Shown in pieces: positions 1-6,887 of a stretch of 13,522 bases of DNA. The notes under the pieces were generated by a model. The model ran no database searches. It was not told the DNA's origin and saw only the letters and a program-made list of their open reading frames with translations. Numbering within the stretch: the stretch's first letter is position 1; the number at the start of each line of letters is the position of its first letter. The position numbers were made by a program, and so were the translations under genes. This DNA comes from Tannerella sp. (GTDB lineage Bacteria; Bacteroidota; Bacteroidia; Bacteroidales; Tannerellaceae): the NCBI GenBank assembly GCA_031272655.1, contig JAISTJ010000058.1, forward strand, positions 1-13,522. The letters run 5' to 3'.

Positions 1-321
1 GCCTTCGGTAAGGGCGAAACGCATGCAATCTTCCCATTCCGGGCTGAGGGTGCGGACAGCGCCGCGCGGCATCCTGTCTTCGTAGATATTGCCGATAAAC
101 GCCTCCCTGACGCCTATCCTGTAAAGCGCTTCGAGGTCTTTGGTGATACCCTCTTTCGAGACATGCTCGTTTATCCAGTACCAGTAGGTGCCCGGACGGA
201 CGCTGTCGGACGGAGTTTTGAAGCCCTCTTCGATAGTGGATAACTCACTGTTTTTCAAATTATTACAAGCAGAAACCAAAAGTCCTGCAAGCGAAAGAAA
301 AAATAAAAATTTTTTGGACAT
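1..321 (-). CDS. GH106-like (alpha-L-rhamnosidase family) lipoprotein, N-terminal part only
   Basis: The reading frame starts at an ATG whose complement is at 319-321 and is open for 107 residues to the window edge, so the C-terminal part is missing. Residues 1-18 are a hydrophobic signal peptide and V16-S-A-C19 is a lipobox, so the product is probably an envelope lipoprotein. After the linker, residues 40-80 include VRPGTYWYWINEHVSKEGI, a KDLEALYRIGV segment and AFIGNIY. Residues 92-104 read TLSPEWEDCMRFA. This order (Arg-Pro, aromatic WYW, N-x-x-V-S-K-E-G-I-T, D-L-E, then SPEW) matches the start of GH106 catalytic modules as I remember them. Known members remove alpha-L-rhamnose from plant glycans such as rhamnogalacturonan. 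The catalytic glutamates lie outside the window, so activity cannot be judged. It is transcribed divergently from the DUF4129 gene. Confidence 0.8.
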   Translation of the reverse strand, partial: MSKKFLFFLSLAGLLVSACNNLKNSELSTIEEGFKTPSDSVRPGTYWYWINEHVSKEGITKDLEALYRIGVREAFIGNIYEDRMPRGAVRTLSPEWEDCMRFALTEG

Positions 322-338
322 AGCGGTAATATTTTTCG

Positions 339-346
339 CAAATATA
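339..346 (-). promoter_or_regulatory. Promoter -7 element of the GH106-like gene
   Basis: On the minus strand this reads TATATTTG, a perfect match to the Bacteroidota -7 consensus TAnnTTTG. It lies 17 bp upstream of the start codon, so the leader would be only about 10 nt. No convincing -33 TTG is present at the usual distance. A short inverted repeat, TAAGAA-T-TTCTTA (345-357), overlaps it. Confidence 0.6.
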
Positions 347-379
347 AGAATTTCTTAAAAAAAATACGGGAAAAATTGC

Positions 380-387
380 TATTTTTG
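380..387 (+). promoter_or_regulatory. Promoter -7 element of the DUF4129-led operon
   Basis: TATTTTTG matches TAnnTTTG and is followed by CGAAAATT. It sits 17 bp before the ATG at 405, which favours that ATG over the upstream TTG at 396, since the transcript would begin around 393-396. The -33 region is A-rich and shows no clear TTG. Confidence 0.55.
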
Positions 388-404
388 CGAAAATTTTGCT
401 TCTT

Positions 405-1022
405 ATGATAGACTCAATATTTTACGACACGGGGAAAATAGCACGTTACCAAGCGAATAAGTCTTATGATTACGCTTCACAGCTTGAGATGCCCGATTAT
501 TCGTGGTTCGAGTTGGTATCGCGCTGGTTCAATCGCCTCATAAACAGCATTTTCAGCGGTTCATTTGAAGAAAATGTTACTACGCCGGTGATGATTACCG
601 TTTTCGTCGTTGCGCTTGCAGCGGTGTTGATATATCTGTACAGAAGCCGTCCGGAGCTGTTTTTGCACACGCGAAAAACCGAATCGCTGCCGTATATGGT
701 TGAGGAAGAGAATATTCACCGTATTGACTTTGGAAAAGAAATCGCTGCGGCGCTCGGTAGCGGCGATTACAGGCTTGCAATCCGGCTGAAATACTTGCAA
801 ACGCTACGTTTTTTATCGGATAACAAACTGATAGACTGGCAGATACATAAAACGCCTACGGAATATGTCTTTGAACTTGGCAACCGCGAGCTGCGGCCGG
901 TTTTGAGGCTCTTGACAAACCGTTTCCTTGAGGTGAGGTATGGCAATTATGTGGCGACAGCGGGCTTATACGACGAAATTTGCGACTATCAGGCGCAACT
1001 GCGGAAAGGAGGCGGCGCATGA
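405..1022 (+). CDS. DUF4129 domain membrane protein
   Basis: This is a 205-residue protein starting at ATG 405. A TTG at 396 would add three residues, but it lies almost on the predicted transcription start. About 60 N-terminal residues precede a single membrane segment at about 61-79. The C-terminal half (about 115-190) carries the DUF4129 pattern: DYRLAIRLKYLQTLRFLSD, then IDWQIHKTPTEY and LTNRFLEVRYGNY. In Bacteroidota such proteins are usually encoded beside DUF4350, MoxR and DUF58 genes; their biochemical role is not established. The stop codon overlaps the next start (ATGA, 1019-1022), which implies translational coupling. Compared with clusters of this type that I recall, no RDD or SpoIIM-like gene precedes it; the neighbour is a divergent glycosidase gene. 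Family assignment is confident, function is not. Confidence 0.88.
   Translation: MIDSIFYDTGKIARYQANKSYDYASQLEMPDYSWFELVSRWFNRLINSIFSGSFEENVTTPVMITVFVVALAAVLIYLYRSRPELFLHTRKTESLPYMVEEENIHRIDFGKEIAAALGSGDYRLAIRLKYLQTLRFLSDNKLIDWQIHKTPTEYVFELGNRELRPVLRLLTNRFLEVRYGNYVATAGLYDEICDYQAQLRKGGGA
1005..1012 (+). promoter_or_regulatory. Shine-Dalgarno sequence deciding the DUF4350 start
   Basis: AAAGGAGG lies 6 nt before the ATG at 1019. It is the only textbook Shine-Dalgarno in front of a gene in this window, and it supports ATG 1019 over the TTG at 980, which lies inside the upstream gene. Confidence 0.75.
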
Positions 1023-2263
1023 AGGGCGGAAGGCTTTATATGCTGATACTGGGCGCGTTCCTTGTTGTTGTTTTCCTGTCGGAATTGGCGGCGCCACACA
1101 AATTTTCGTGGAAACCGACTTTCGACAAACGGGACAAGGAACCTTTCGGATGCTATGTTTTCGACGACGTCGCCAAAAGTTCTTTTGCTGATTATAAGGT
1201 TGTTAATCAAACATTCTATCGGTTGTTTAAAGCAGACAGCTCCGGTTTCAGCAGTGAAGCACCAGCTTACTTATTGATAGAGAGCTTTTTAACGTTCACC
1301 CCTACGGATTTTGAATATTTTTTTAAATTGCTTGAAAATGGCTCGGATATCATGCTTTGCGCCGAAGATTTCCCCTATCTGTTGGAAGATTCCATCGGAT
1401 TTTCAACGACTTCCGAGCGCTGGCTTAAGTCAATCTACGATTACTTACAGGAAAAAGGCGTGCGCGACAGCATTTTTTACGGCGGCGATACCTTGAAGCC
1501 CGAATGTACATATCAGGTTTATCCGCATCTGCACAACAAATATCTGCGACGCAGAACGTTTGAAGACAAAGAGGAACAGCCTTTACGGTTCGATTCGGCT
1601 TCCATGCTTAGTTTTAATGCTTATAATAAGCCACTTGCAATGCGATTGCATATCGGTAAAGGGCGTCTGTTCCTTGTTTCTACTCCGTTGATGTTCACCA
1701 ACTTCGGCATCCTTGACGGCAAAAATGCAGAATACGCATTCCGTCTGCTGTCGGAATTTCAAGGCAAGCCGATAATCAGGACCGACGCTTACGGCAAGCA
1801 CGGTGAAGAGCCTCAAACGCCGCTCCGGTACGTCCTTTCCGTGCCTCCGCTGAAATGGGCGATATATACCGCTCTGATTACCTTGCTGTTATTCATGGCG
1901 TTTACCGCACGCAGGCGCCAGAGGGTTATACCGGTCGTAGCCGCGCCGCCAAACAGGACGCTTGGTTTCATGCAGCTAATCAGCAACTTATACTATCAAC
2001 AGCATGACAACGGTGAGATACTTAAAATGAAGTACCGGTATTTCTGTTCCGAGCTGAAACGCCTTGCGGTAACCGACATCACCGACCGCGCGCCCGAAGA
2101 AAGTGATTTTGAACGCCTTGCCGAACTTAGCGGCATTGAAACCGACATCATCCGCCCGCTTCTGAAGAATATCAGCATGTCGGTTTACCGTTCCTACGCC
2201 GAAGATATGCAACTGAAACAGTACATTGACGGCATGAATGACATTGTACAAAACATTAAATAA
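1019..2263 (+). CDS. DUF4350 domain membrane protein
   Basis: This 414-residue protein starts at ATG 1019, which has a strong Shine-Dalgarno and a 4-nt overlap with the upstream gene. Residues 8-24 form an N-terminal membrane segment. About 40-225 is an extracytoplasmic domain of the DUF4350 kind, a fold related to GATase/ThuA-like modules: it has CYVFDDV near its start, LLIESF at 85-90, the LLENGSDIMLCAEDF stretch at 104-118, and GKGRLFLVSTPLMFTNF at 213-229. A second membrane segment lies at 278-296, followed by a basic stop (RRRQR) and a cytoplasmic tail of about 115 residues with conserved-looking helices. In Bacteroidota this family is encoded between DUF4129 and MoxR/DUF58 proteins and is thought to work with them at the inner membrane. 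Its molecular role is unknown. Confidence 0.85.
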   Translation: MKGGRLYMLILGAFLVVVFLSELAAPHKFSWKPTFDKRDKEPFGCYVFDDVAKSSFADYKVVNQTFYRLFKADSSGFSSEAPAYLLIESFLTFTPTDFEYFFKLLENGSDIMLCAEDFPYLLEDSIGFSTTSERWLKSIYDYLQEKGVRDSIFYGGDTLKPECTYQVYPHLHNKYLRRRTFEDKEEQPLRFDSASMLSFNAYNKPLAMRLHIGKGRLFLVSTPLMFTNFGILDGKNAEYAFRLLSEFQGKPIIRTDAYGKHGEEPQTPLRYVLSVPPLKWAIYTALITLLLFMAFTARRRQRVIPVVAAPPNRTLGFMQLISNLYYQQHDNGEILKMKYRYFCSELKRLAVTDITDRAPEESDFERLAELSGIETDIIRPLLKNISMSVYRSYAEDMQLKQYIDGMNDIVQNIK

Positions 2264-2272
2264 CAAATAATT

Positions 2273-2806
2273 ATGATAAGAAACATATCCATCTATTGCT
2301 CTTCAAGTAATTCTATAGCAGATATTTACATGGAAGATGCGGCAAAAATCGGAGCGATACTCGGCGCCAAAGGCATTAATGTCATCAACGGCGCGGGTTC
2401 TAAAGGGTTAATGCGCGCCGTTTCCGATGCGGCGCTTGCGGCAGGAGGCACTGTAACAGGCGTTATTCCACGTTTTATGATTCTAAACGGATGGTGTCAT
2501 CAGGGTTTGACAAAAATCATAACCGTTGAGACCATGCACGAACGCAAACAGACGATGGCAAGCATGTCGGACGCGGCAATAGCGATGCCCGGCGGTTACG
2601 GCACCCTCGAAGAGTTGCTTGAAATCATCACTTGGCGACAACTCGGACTTTACACAAATCCGGTTATCATCCTCAATACCAATAACTTCTACGATCCGCT
2701 GCTCGAAATGCTTAACCACGCAGCCGACGAAAAATTCATCAAACAAGAGTTCAGGAATATTTATCAAGTAGCTGACAATCCGGAAGAAATTTTCAAATTC
2801 TTATGA
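2273..2806 (+). CDS. LOG family protein (nucleotide 5'-monophosphate phosphoribohydrolase type)
   Basis: This 177-residue protein with a Rossmann-like fold belongs to the LOG/TIGR00730 family, often mis-annotated as lysine decarboxylase. Diagnostic motifs are visible: an N-terminal strand IRNISIYCSSS (2-12), GAGSKGLM (40-47, usually GGGxxGLM), the substrate-side motif TMHERK (87-92) and PGGYGTLEE (106-114), which carries the signature GGxGTxxE with E114. The length is normal for the family. Characterised members cleave ribose 5-phosphate from cytokinin riboside monophosphates or other nucleoside monophosphates such as AMP; bacterial substrates are often unknown. The gene starts 9 nt after the DUF4350 stop, so it is probably co-transcribed with the upstream genes, but it ends 69 nt before moxR, where a new promoter appears. 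A LOG gene is not a usual member of the MoxR cluster. Confidence 0.92.
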   Translation: MIRNISIYCSSSNSIADIYMEDAAKIGAILGAKGINVINGAGSKGLMRAVSDAALAAGGTVTGVIPRFMILNGWCHQGLTKIITVETMHERKQTMASMSDAAIAMPGGYGTLEELLEIITWRQLGLYTNPVIILNTNNFYDPLLEMLNHAADEKFIKQEFRNIYQVADNPEEIFKFL

Positions 2807-2823
2807 ATTTTTTTTAAAAAAGA

Positions 2824-2852
2824 TTGGGTAATTTGATTTTTTTGTATATTTG
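2824..2852 (+). promoter_or_regulatory. Internal promoter for moxR and the DUF58 gene
   Basis: A perfect -7 element TATATTTG (2845-2852) is preceded, after 18 nt, by TTG (2824-2826). It lies 23 bp before the moxR ATG. A second TATATTTG at 2861-2868 is too close to the ATG to be the main one. The promoter implies that moxR and the DUF58 gene can be expressed separately from the three genes upstream. Confidence 0.65.
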
Positions 2853-2875
2853 CATAAAATTATATTTGCAACAAT

Positions 2876-3844
2876 ATGGAATTTGGACAAGAGATTGATT
2901 TAAAGCCTTTTAGCGAGAAAGTACAAAAGCTTAAAGATGCTATAGGGAGCGTGATAGTTGGTCAGGAGCGGGCTGTGGAACTGATTTTAGCATCTATCCT
3001 TGCGCGGGGGCATATTCTTATTGAGGGCGTGCCCGGAGTTGCCAAGACGCTGCTTGCCAAGATGCTCGCACGGCTCATCAACGCGGACTTTTCGCGCATC
3101 CAGTTCACACCCGACCTGATGCCTTCGGACGTGTTGGGGACGTCGGTTTTTGACCTCAAAACGAGCGAGTTCCGCTTTCATCCCGGACCGGTCTTTGCCG
3201 ACATCGTGCTTGCGGACGAGATAAACCGCGCGCCTGCCAAAACTCAGTCCGCCCTCTTCGAGGTGATGGAAGAGCGGCAGGCCACCATTGACGGCACTCT
3301 CCACCGCATGAGCCAGATTTATACTATCCTTGCTACGCAAAACCCTGTGGAACAGGAAGGTACGTACAAATTGCCGGAAGCGCAATTAGACCGTTTCATT
3401 ATGAAAATAACCGTCCCCTACCCTTCTTTCGATGAGGAAGTAGAGATTTTGGAACGGCATAACGCCAATGCGCGGTTAGCACAACTTACTGATATTAAGC
3501 CTGTTATAAGCAAAGAGGAACTGTTGCAGCTGTTTGAAATCGCTGAAAAAGTATATGTTGAAAAGTCTCTTATTCAATACATTGCGGCTGTGATTCAGCA
3601 AACTCGCGTCAGTAAATCCGTTTTTCTTGGCGCTTCGCCACGCGCTTCGGTTGCATTGTTGCAGACTTCCAAAGCGATGGCGCTGTTACAGGGGCGCAAT
3701 TTCGTTACCCCCGAAGACGTCAAAACTACGGCGCCTTTTGTGCTCCAACACCGCTTGCTTCTCAACGCCGAAGCCGAGATGGAAGGCCATACCCCGCTCA
3801 AAGTGGTGCAGAGGCTTCTCGAAAAGGTCGAAGTGCCGAAATAA
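2876..3844 (+). CDS. MoxR family AAA+ ATPase
   Basis: This 322-residue protein has the normal length and motif order of MoxR ATPases. Walker A is GVPGVAKT (51-58, K57 contacting phosphate). Walker B is IVLADE (110-115). Sensor 1 is in ATQNP (153-157, N156). LPEAQLDRF (166-174) is the family hallmark. The sensor 2 region is GASPRA (252-257, R256) in the helical lid. All key residues are intact, so it should hydrolyse ATP. MoxR proteins act as chaperones that mature or insert cofactors into partner proteins, generally working with a vWA or DUF58 partner. Here that partner is encoded 9 nt downstream. It is transcribed from its own promoter at 2824-2852 and possibly by read-through from 405. Confidence 0.95.
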   Translation: MEFGQEIDLKPFSEKVQKLKDAIGSVIVGQERAVELILASILARGHILIEGVPGVAKTLLAKMLARLINADFSRIQFTPDLMPSDVLGTSVFDLKTSEFRFHPGPVFADIVLADEINRAPAKTQSALFEVMEERQATIDGTLHRMSQIYTILATQNPVEQEGTYKLPEAQLDRFIMKITVPYPSFDEEVEILERHNANARLAQLTDIKPVISKEELLQLFEIAEKVYVEKSLIQYIAAVIQQTRVSKSVFLGASPRASVALLQTSKAMALLQGRNFVTPEDVKTTAPFVLQHRLLLNAEAEMEGHTPLKVVQRLLEKVEVPK

Positions 3845-3853
3845 ACAAACAAA

Positions 3854-5167
3854 ATGTTTTTGAAAAGACGCTTTTATTTATGCTCTGTTTTAGCCATCGT
3901 TCTGCTGGCGGCAGGCTATTTCCTGCCTGCAATATTTATTGCGGGTAAGATATTGTTGGCGTTAATTATTTTGCTGATAATCAGCGACATAGTTCTATTA
4001 TGGCATAAAAAACGCCCTGCCGGTGCGGATAGAAATTGTGCGCCGCGCTTTTCAAACGGCGACAACAACGACGTCCGCATCGTCATCGAAAACTGCTACC
4101 CTTTCGCCGTAATGATGGAAATCATAGACGAGATACCGGTTGTCTTCCAGCGTCGAGACATACTGTTCAAAACCCGCATCAAAGCAGGCGGACGCGAGAT
4201 TATCCGCTACCAACTGCGCCCGGTGCGGCGTGGCGTCTATGATTTCGGACACGTGATGCTGTATATCAGTACAAGGATCGGATTTGTCAGCCGCCGCATC
4301 CGCACTGCCTCGAAGCTCGATGTGGCAGTCTATCCGTCTTATATCATGCTTCACAAATACGAGTTTCTTGCTATCCATAATAACCTTACTGAACTGGGTA
4401 TCAAGAAGATACGTCGTAGAGGCAATAACACCGAATTTGAATCAATCAAGGAATATACCCGCGGCGACGATTACCGCACAATCAACTGGAAAGCCTCTGC
4501 CCGCCGGCATTTTCCGATGGTCAATGTGTGGCAGGACGAGCGGTCGCAACAGATTTACAGCATCATAGACAAGGGGCGTATCATGCAAAGCGCTTTCCGC
4601 GGGATGACGCTTTTGGATTATGCCATAAACGCCTCATTAGTACTGTCTTTCGTCGCCATACGCAAGGACGACAAAGCGGGAATAGCAACGTTTGCAGAAG
4701 ATTTCGAGACGTTTATCCCCGCAGGAAAGCAGGCTGGACAAATGCAACGCATCCTCGAAAGCCTTTACCGCCAGCAGACTACCTTCGGCGAAAGCGACTA
4801 CTCGGCGCTCTACGTCAATATAAACAAATACATCAGCAAGCGCAGTTTGCTGATTATTTACACTAATTTCGACACCCTGACGGGTATGGAACGGCAACTC
4901 GGCTACCTGCGCCAATTGACGCGGCGGCACGTTGTGCTGACCGTCTTTTTCGAGGATGTAGAGATGAAGGAGTTCGCCGCCCGCCGACCCACCTCCATTG
5001 AAGGGTATTATGAGCAGGTCATCGCGGACAAGTTCATTCATGATAAAAGCCTCGTAGCCATGCATTTACGGCAATTTGGGATCTATACTCTGCTCACCGA
5101 ACCGGAAAACCTGTCGGTAAATCTGATTAACAAGTACCTCGAAATGAAGGCGCGGGGGGTGTTGTAG
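3854..5167 (+). CDS. DUF58 domain membrane-anchored protein (vWA-like fold)
   Basis: The 437-residue product starts with two membrane segments (about 7-28 and 32-50), then a beta-rich region (about 70-160) and the DUF58 signature: EFESIKEYTRGDDYRTINW (194-212) followed by KASAR. A vWA-like region follows, from YSIIDKGR (235-242) to about 420. The MIDAS position usually reads DxSxS in vWA domains; here D239 is followed by K-G-R, so metal binding may be atypical. DUF58 proteins are regular partners of MoxR ATPases, and the gene is only 9 nt downstream of moxR, so joint action at the inner membrane is a reasonable inference. No hairpin terminator follows; the gene converges on a minus-strand glycosidase gene with a 56-nt gap filled largely by a heptamer repeat. 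Confidence 0.9.
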   Translation: MFLKRRFYLCSVLAIVLLAAGYFLPAIFIAGKILLALIILLIISDIVLLWHKKRPAGADRNCAPRFSNGDNNDVRIVIENCYPFAVMMEIIDEIPVVFQRRDILFKTRIKAGGREIIRYQLRPVRRGVYDFGHVMLYISTRIGFVSRRIRTASKLDVAVYPSYIMLHKYEFLAIHNNLTELGIKKIRRRGNNTEFESIKEYTRGDDYRTINWKASARRHFPMVNVWQDERSQQIYSIIDKGRIMQSAFRGMTLLDYAINASLVLSFVAIRKDDKAGIATFAEDFETFIPAGKQAGQMQRILESLYRQQTTFGESDYSALYVNINKYISKRSLLIIYTNFDTLTGMERQLGYLRQLTRRHVVLTVFFEDVEMKEFAARRPTSIEGYYEQVIADKFIHDKSLVAMHLRQFGIYTLLTEPENLSVNLINKYLEMKARGVL

Positions 5168-5194
5168 GGAGTGATGAACCTCAAACCTAAAACT

Positions 5195-5236
5195 CTTAAT
5201 TCTCAATTCTTAATTCTTAATTCTCAATTCTTAATG
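5195..5236. repeat. Heptanucleotide tandem repeat (6 units)
   Basis: Six consecutive 7-nt units alternate between CTTAATT and CTCAATT; the order is A B A A B A, and the last unit ends in G instead of T. The array fills most of the gap between two convergent genes and extends into the minus-strand gene, where it supplies the stop codon and the last few residues. Imperfect units point to an older array. Confidence 0.85.
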
Positions 5237-6759
5237 ACCTTCAACCCTTTTCCCAGATTGAATCTTTGGCCGGTTTTGTCGTATATAATGGTGATTTTAT
5301 GCCCTTTATACGAAATATTTTCGAGACAGAAGTAATCCCAGTCATCGGGTATAAGCGGATTGACGTTTATTTTTTCATCTTCAGACGGGCGCAAACCGAC
5401 TAATCCTGTGATTATCAGGTCGCAAAAAGTAGAATGATTGTAATCTTTGCCGCGTTCAACACCGCCTTTACCTTCCGACCAAGTGCCGTTTTCCCACATT
5501 TTAAGGCGTGTACGCGAAATCCAGTCGCCGTTGAAGGGATTAAGATTTTCGTCTATCCACGGCACAACCGTCCCGTCTTCTTTAGTAAGATGGTGACTGT
5601 GAGCGTAATTTTTCAGAAGAGTGTAATAATCTTTCTTGGTGATAAAGTTTTGATGCTGATTATTAAGCAGATTGGCAAGCGCGGTGAGAGTTACGGCTGT
5701 GGAATAGGGCCACGACGGGCCGTTCCACTGGCACTCGTGGCCTTCATACGAGATGCGGAAGTCGGGCGAACACTGTTCGGCGGTAGTTGGTCCGAACGGA
5801 GCGAAAAAGTGTTCCGGTTTCATCAAAAACTGCCATGCGGCAGCGTATTTCTCGCTTGCAAGATTGAAATACCACGGCGTATAACCGTGCTGCTCACGCG
5901 TATCGCACATCCGGGCGCCTTCTTTCTTGGCTATCACCTTGAAAAACTGCGCTTTATCATCCCATAGGGTCTCAAACATCTTTTTCTGCAACGTTTCGGC
6001 TTTCAGCTTAAAAATATCAGATATCTTGCCTTCACCACACATCTTGGCTATCAGCGATATAGCTTCCGCTTCGGCCGTCATATACGAGTTAATCGTTGCG
6101 CGATAGCCATTTGCCTCTTCCTTGCCGCCGATTGACACTTCCATGCCGTCCTGACCGTCGTTTTGCCAGAAAAGCCCCTTTTGAGCATCGTAACGCTCTG
6201 ATTCCCAAGCCTTATAATTATCTATCAAGTCGTAAAAGTATTTACGCAACAGTCTTTCGTCGCCCGAAACCAAGTAGTATTTGTAGAGCGTATGCGATAT
6301 GGGGAAGCTGTAAGTGCGGAGACTGCCCCCGCCGCGCAACCAGTATTCGGTGTATGCATCAAGGTATTCGCCGCTGTTTTGCAGCCATCGGCCTTCGTTG
6401 TAGTGGTGCATCGCCGCGCAACTTATGCCGTTGTACTTGCCCGACCACCCCACTTTCGGCAGAAACTCCGAAATGATGTATCCGTCAGGCGTTTGGCGGA
6501 TATGCTTGCGGTACGTCCACCAACGGAAATAGTAGATTTCCTCAAGCTCCTTGTCGGGGCAAACAAAACGCGGGATGTTGTTAATGAGAAATTCAGCCGC
6601 TTTGGAGTTGGGAATAGTTGTTGCAAACAGCTCATTATCAAGCTTATTGAACTTTTCAACATAGTCGCTGACGGTCTTGTCGCTAATGATGCTTTTTTTC
6701 GGGACGTCGCCGCTGCAGGAAGCTAAAAATGCTATTAGAAGGATGTAGATGGTTCGCAT
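5224..6759 (-). CDS. Lipoprotein glycoside hydrolase with alpha/alpha-toroid domain (MGH1/GH63-like)
   Basis: This is a 511-residue protein from the ATG whose complement is at 6757-6759. The frame is open to a GTG at 6891, but that start overlaps rpsP and would bury the signal peptide. Residues 1-14 plus C15 (FLASC) form a lipoprotein signal. The body shows aromatic-rich helical repeats of an (alpha/alpha)6 barrel: IYYFRWWTYRKHI (75-87), CAAMHHYNEGRWL (114-126), FWQNDGQDGMEVS (197-209, resembling the acid-bearing DGMD segment of GH63-type enzymes), CQWNGPSWPYSTAVTLTALA (343-362) and YNHSTFCDLIITGL (440-453). The end (about 465-511) resembles the C-terminal beta-sandwich of GH65/GH78-type proteins. 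It probably hydrolyses a glycosidic bond at the cell envelope; the substrate and CAZy family cannot be fixed by eye. It follows rpsP on the same strand, separated by a terminator. Confidence 0.8.
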   Translation of the reverse strand: MRTIYILLIAFLASCSGDVPKKSIISDKTVSDYVEKFNKLDNELFATTIPNSKAAEFLINNIPRFVCPDKELEEIYYFRWWTYRKHIRQTPDGYIISEFLPKVGWSGKYNGISCAAMHHYNEGRWLQNSGEYLDAYTEYWLRGGGSLRTYSFPISHTLYKYYLVSGDERLLRKYFYDLIDNYKAWESERYDAQKGLFWQNDGQDGMEVSIGGKEEANGYRATINSYMTAEAEAISLIAKMCGEGKISDIFKLKAETLQKKMFETLWDDKAQFFKVIAKKEGARMCDTREQHGYTPWYFNLASEKYAAAWQFLMKPEHFFAPFGPTTAEQCSPDFRISYEGHECQWNGPSWPYSTAVTLTALANLLNNQHQNFITKKDYYTLLKNYAHSHHLTKEDGTVVPWIDENLNPFNGDWISRTRLKMWENGTWSEGKGGVERGKDYNHSTFCDLIITGLVGLRPSEDEKINVNPLIPDDWDYFCLENISYKGHKITIIYDKTGQRFNLGKGLKVIKN

Positions 6760-6797
6760 GATTATTTTGTTTTGTGTCAAATGAATGGATTTGTTAG

Positions 6798-6843
6798 AAA
6801 AAAAGAAGACAGGAAGTACAAAATTTATATACTTTCTGTCTTC
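6798..6843 (-). terminator. Intrinsic terminator of rpsP
   Basis: Read on the minus strand, a 14-bp stem (arms 6830-6843 and 6805-6818, one C-A mismatch) encloses an 11-nt loop and is followed directly by seven T residues (6804 down to 6798). The T-run exists only on this strand, so it terminates rpsP and separates it from the downstream hydrolase gene. Confidence 0.9.
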
Positions 6844-6887
6844 AAAATTAAGGGATTCGGTAATAACGTCGCCGGAGAGCGAGATTA

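Noticed and set aside
980-1018. TTG-initiated extension of the DUF4350 protein
   Set aside because: The ATG at 1019 has a strong Shine-Dalgarno at good spacing and leaves a natural N-terminal membrane segment.
2861-2868. Second TATATTTG before moxR
   Set aside because: It is only 7 bp from the ATG and would leave almost no leader; the upstream copy has a better spaced -33 element.
405-5167. Defence system built on MoxR and a vWA-like protein
   Set aside because: Composition and order match the ordinary MoxR/DUF58 envelope-associated cluster of Bacteroidota, and no effector gene is present.
5195-5236. CRISPR-like array
   Set aside because: Units are 7 nt with no spacers and no cas genes nearby; it is a simple tandem repeat.
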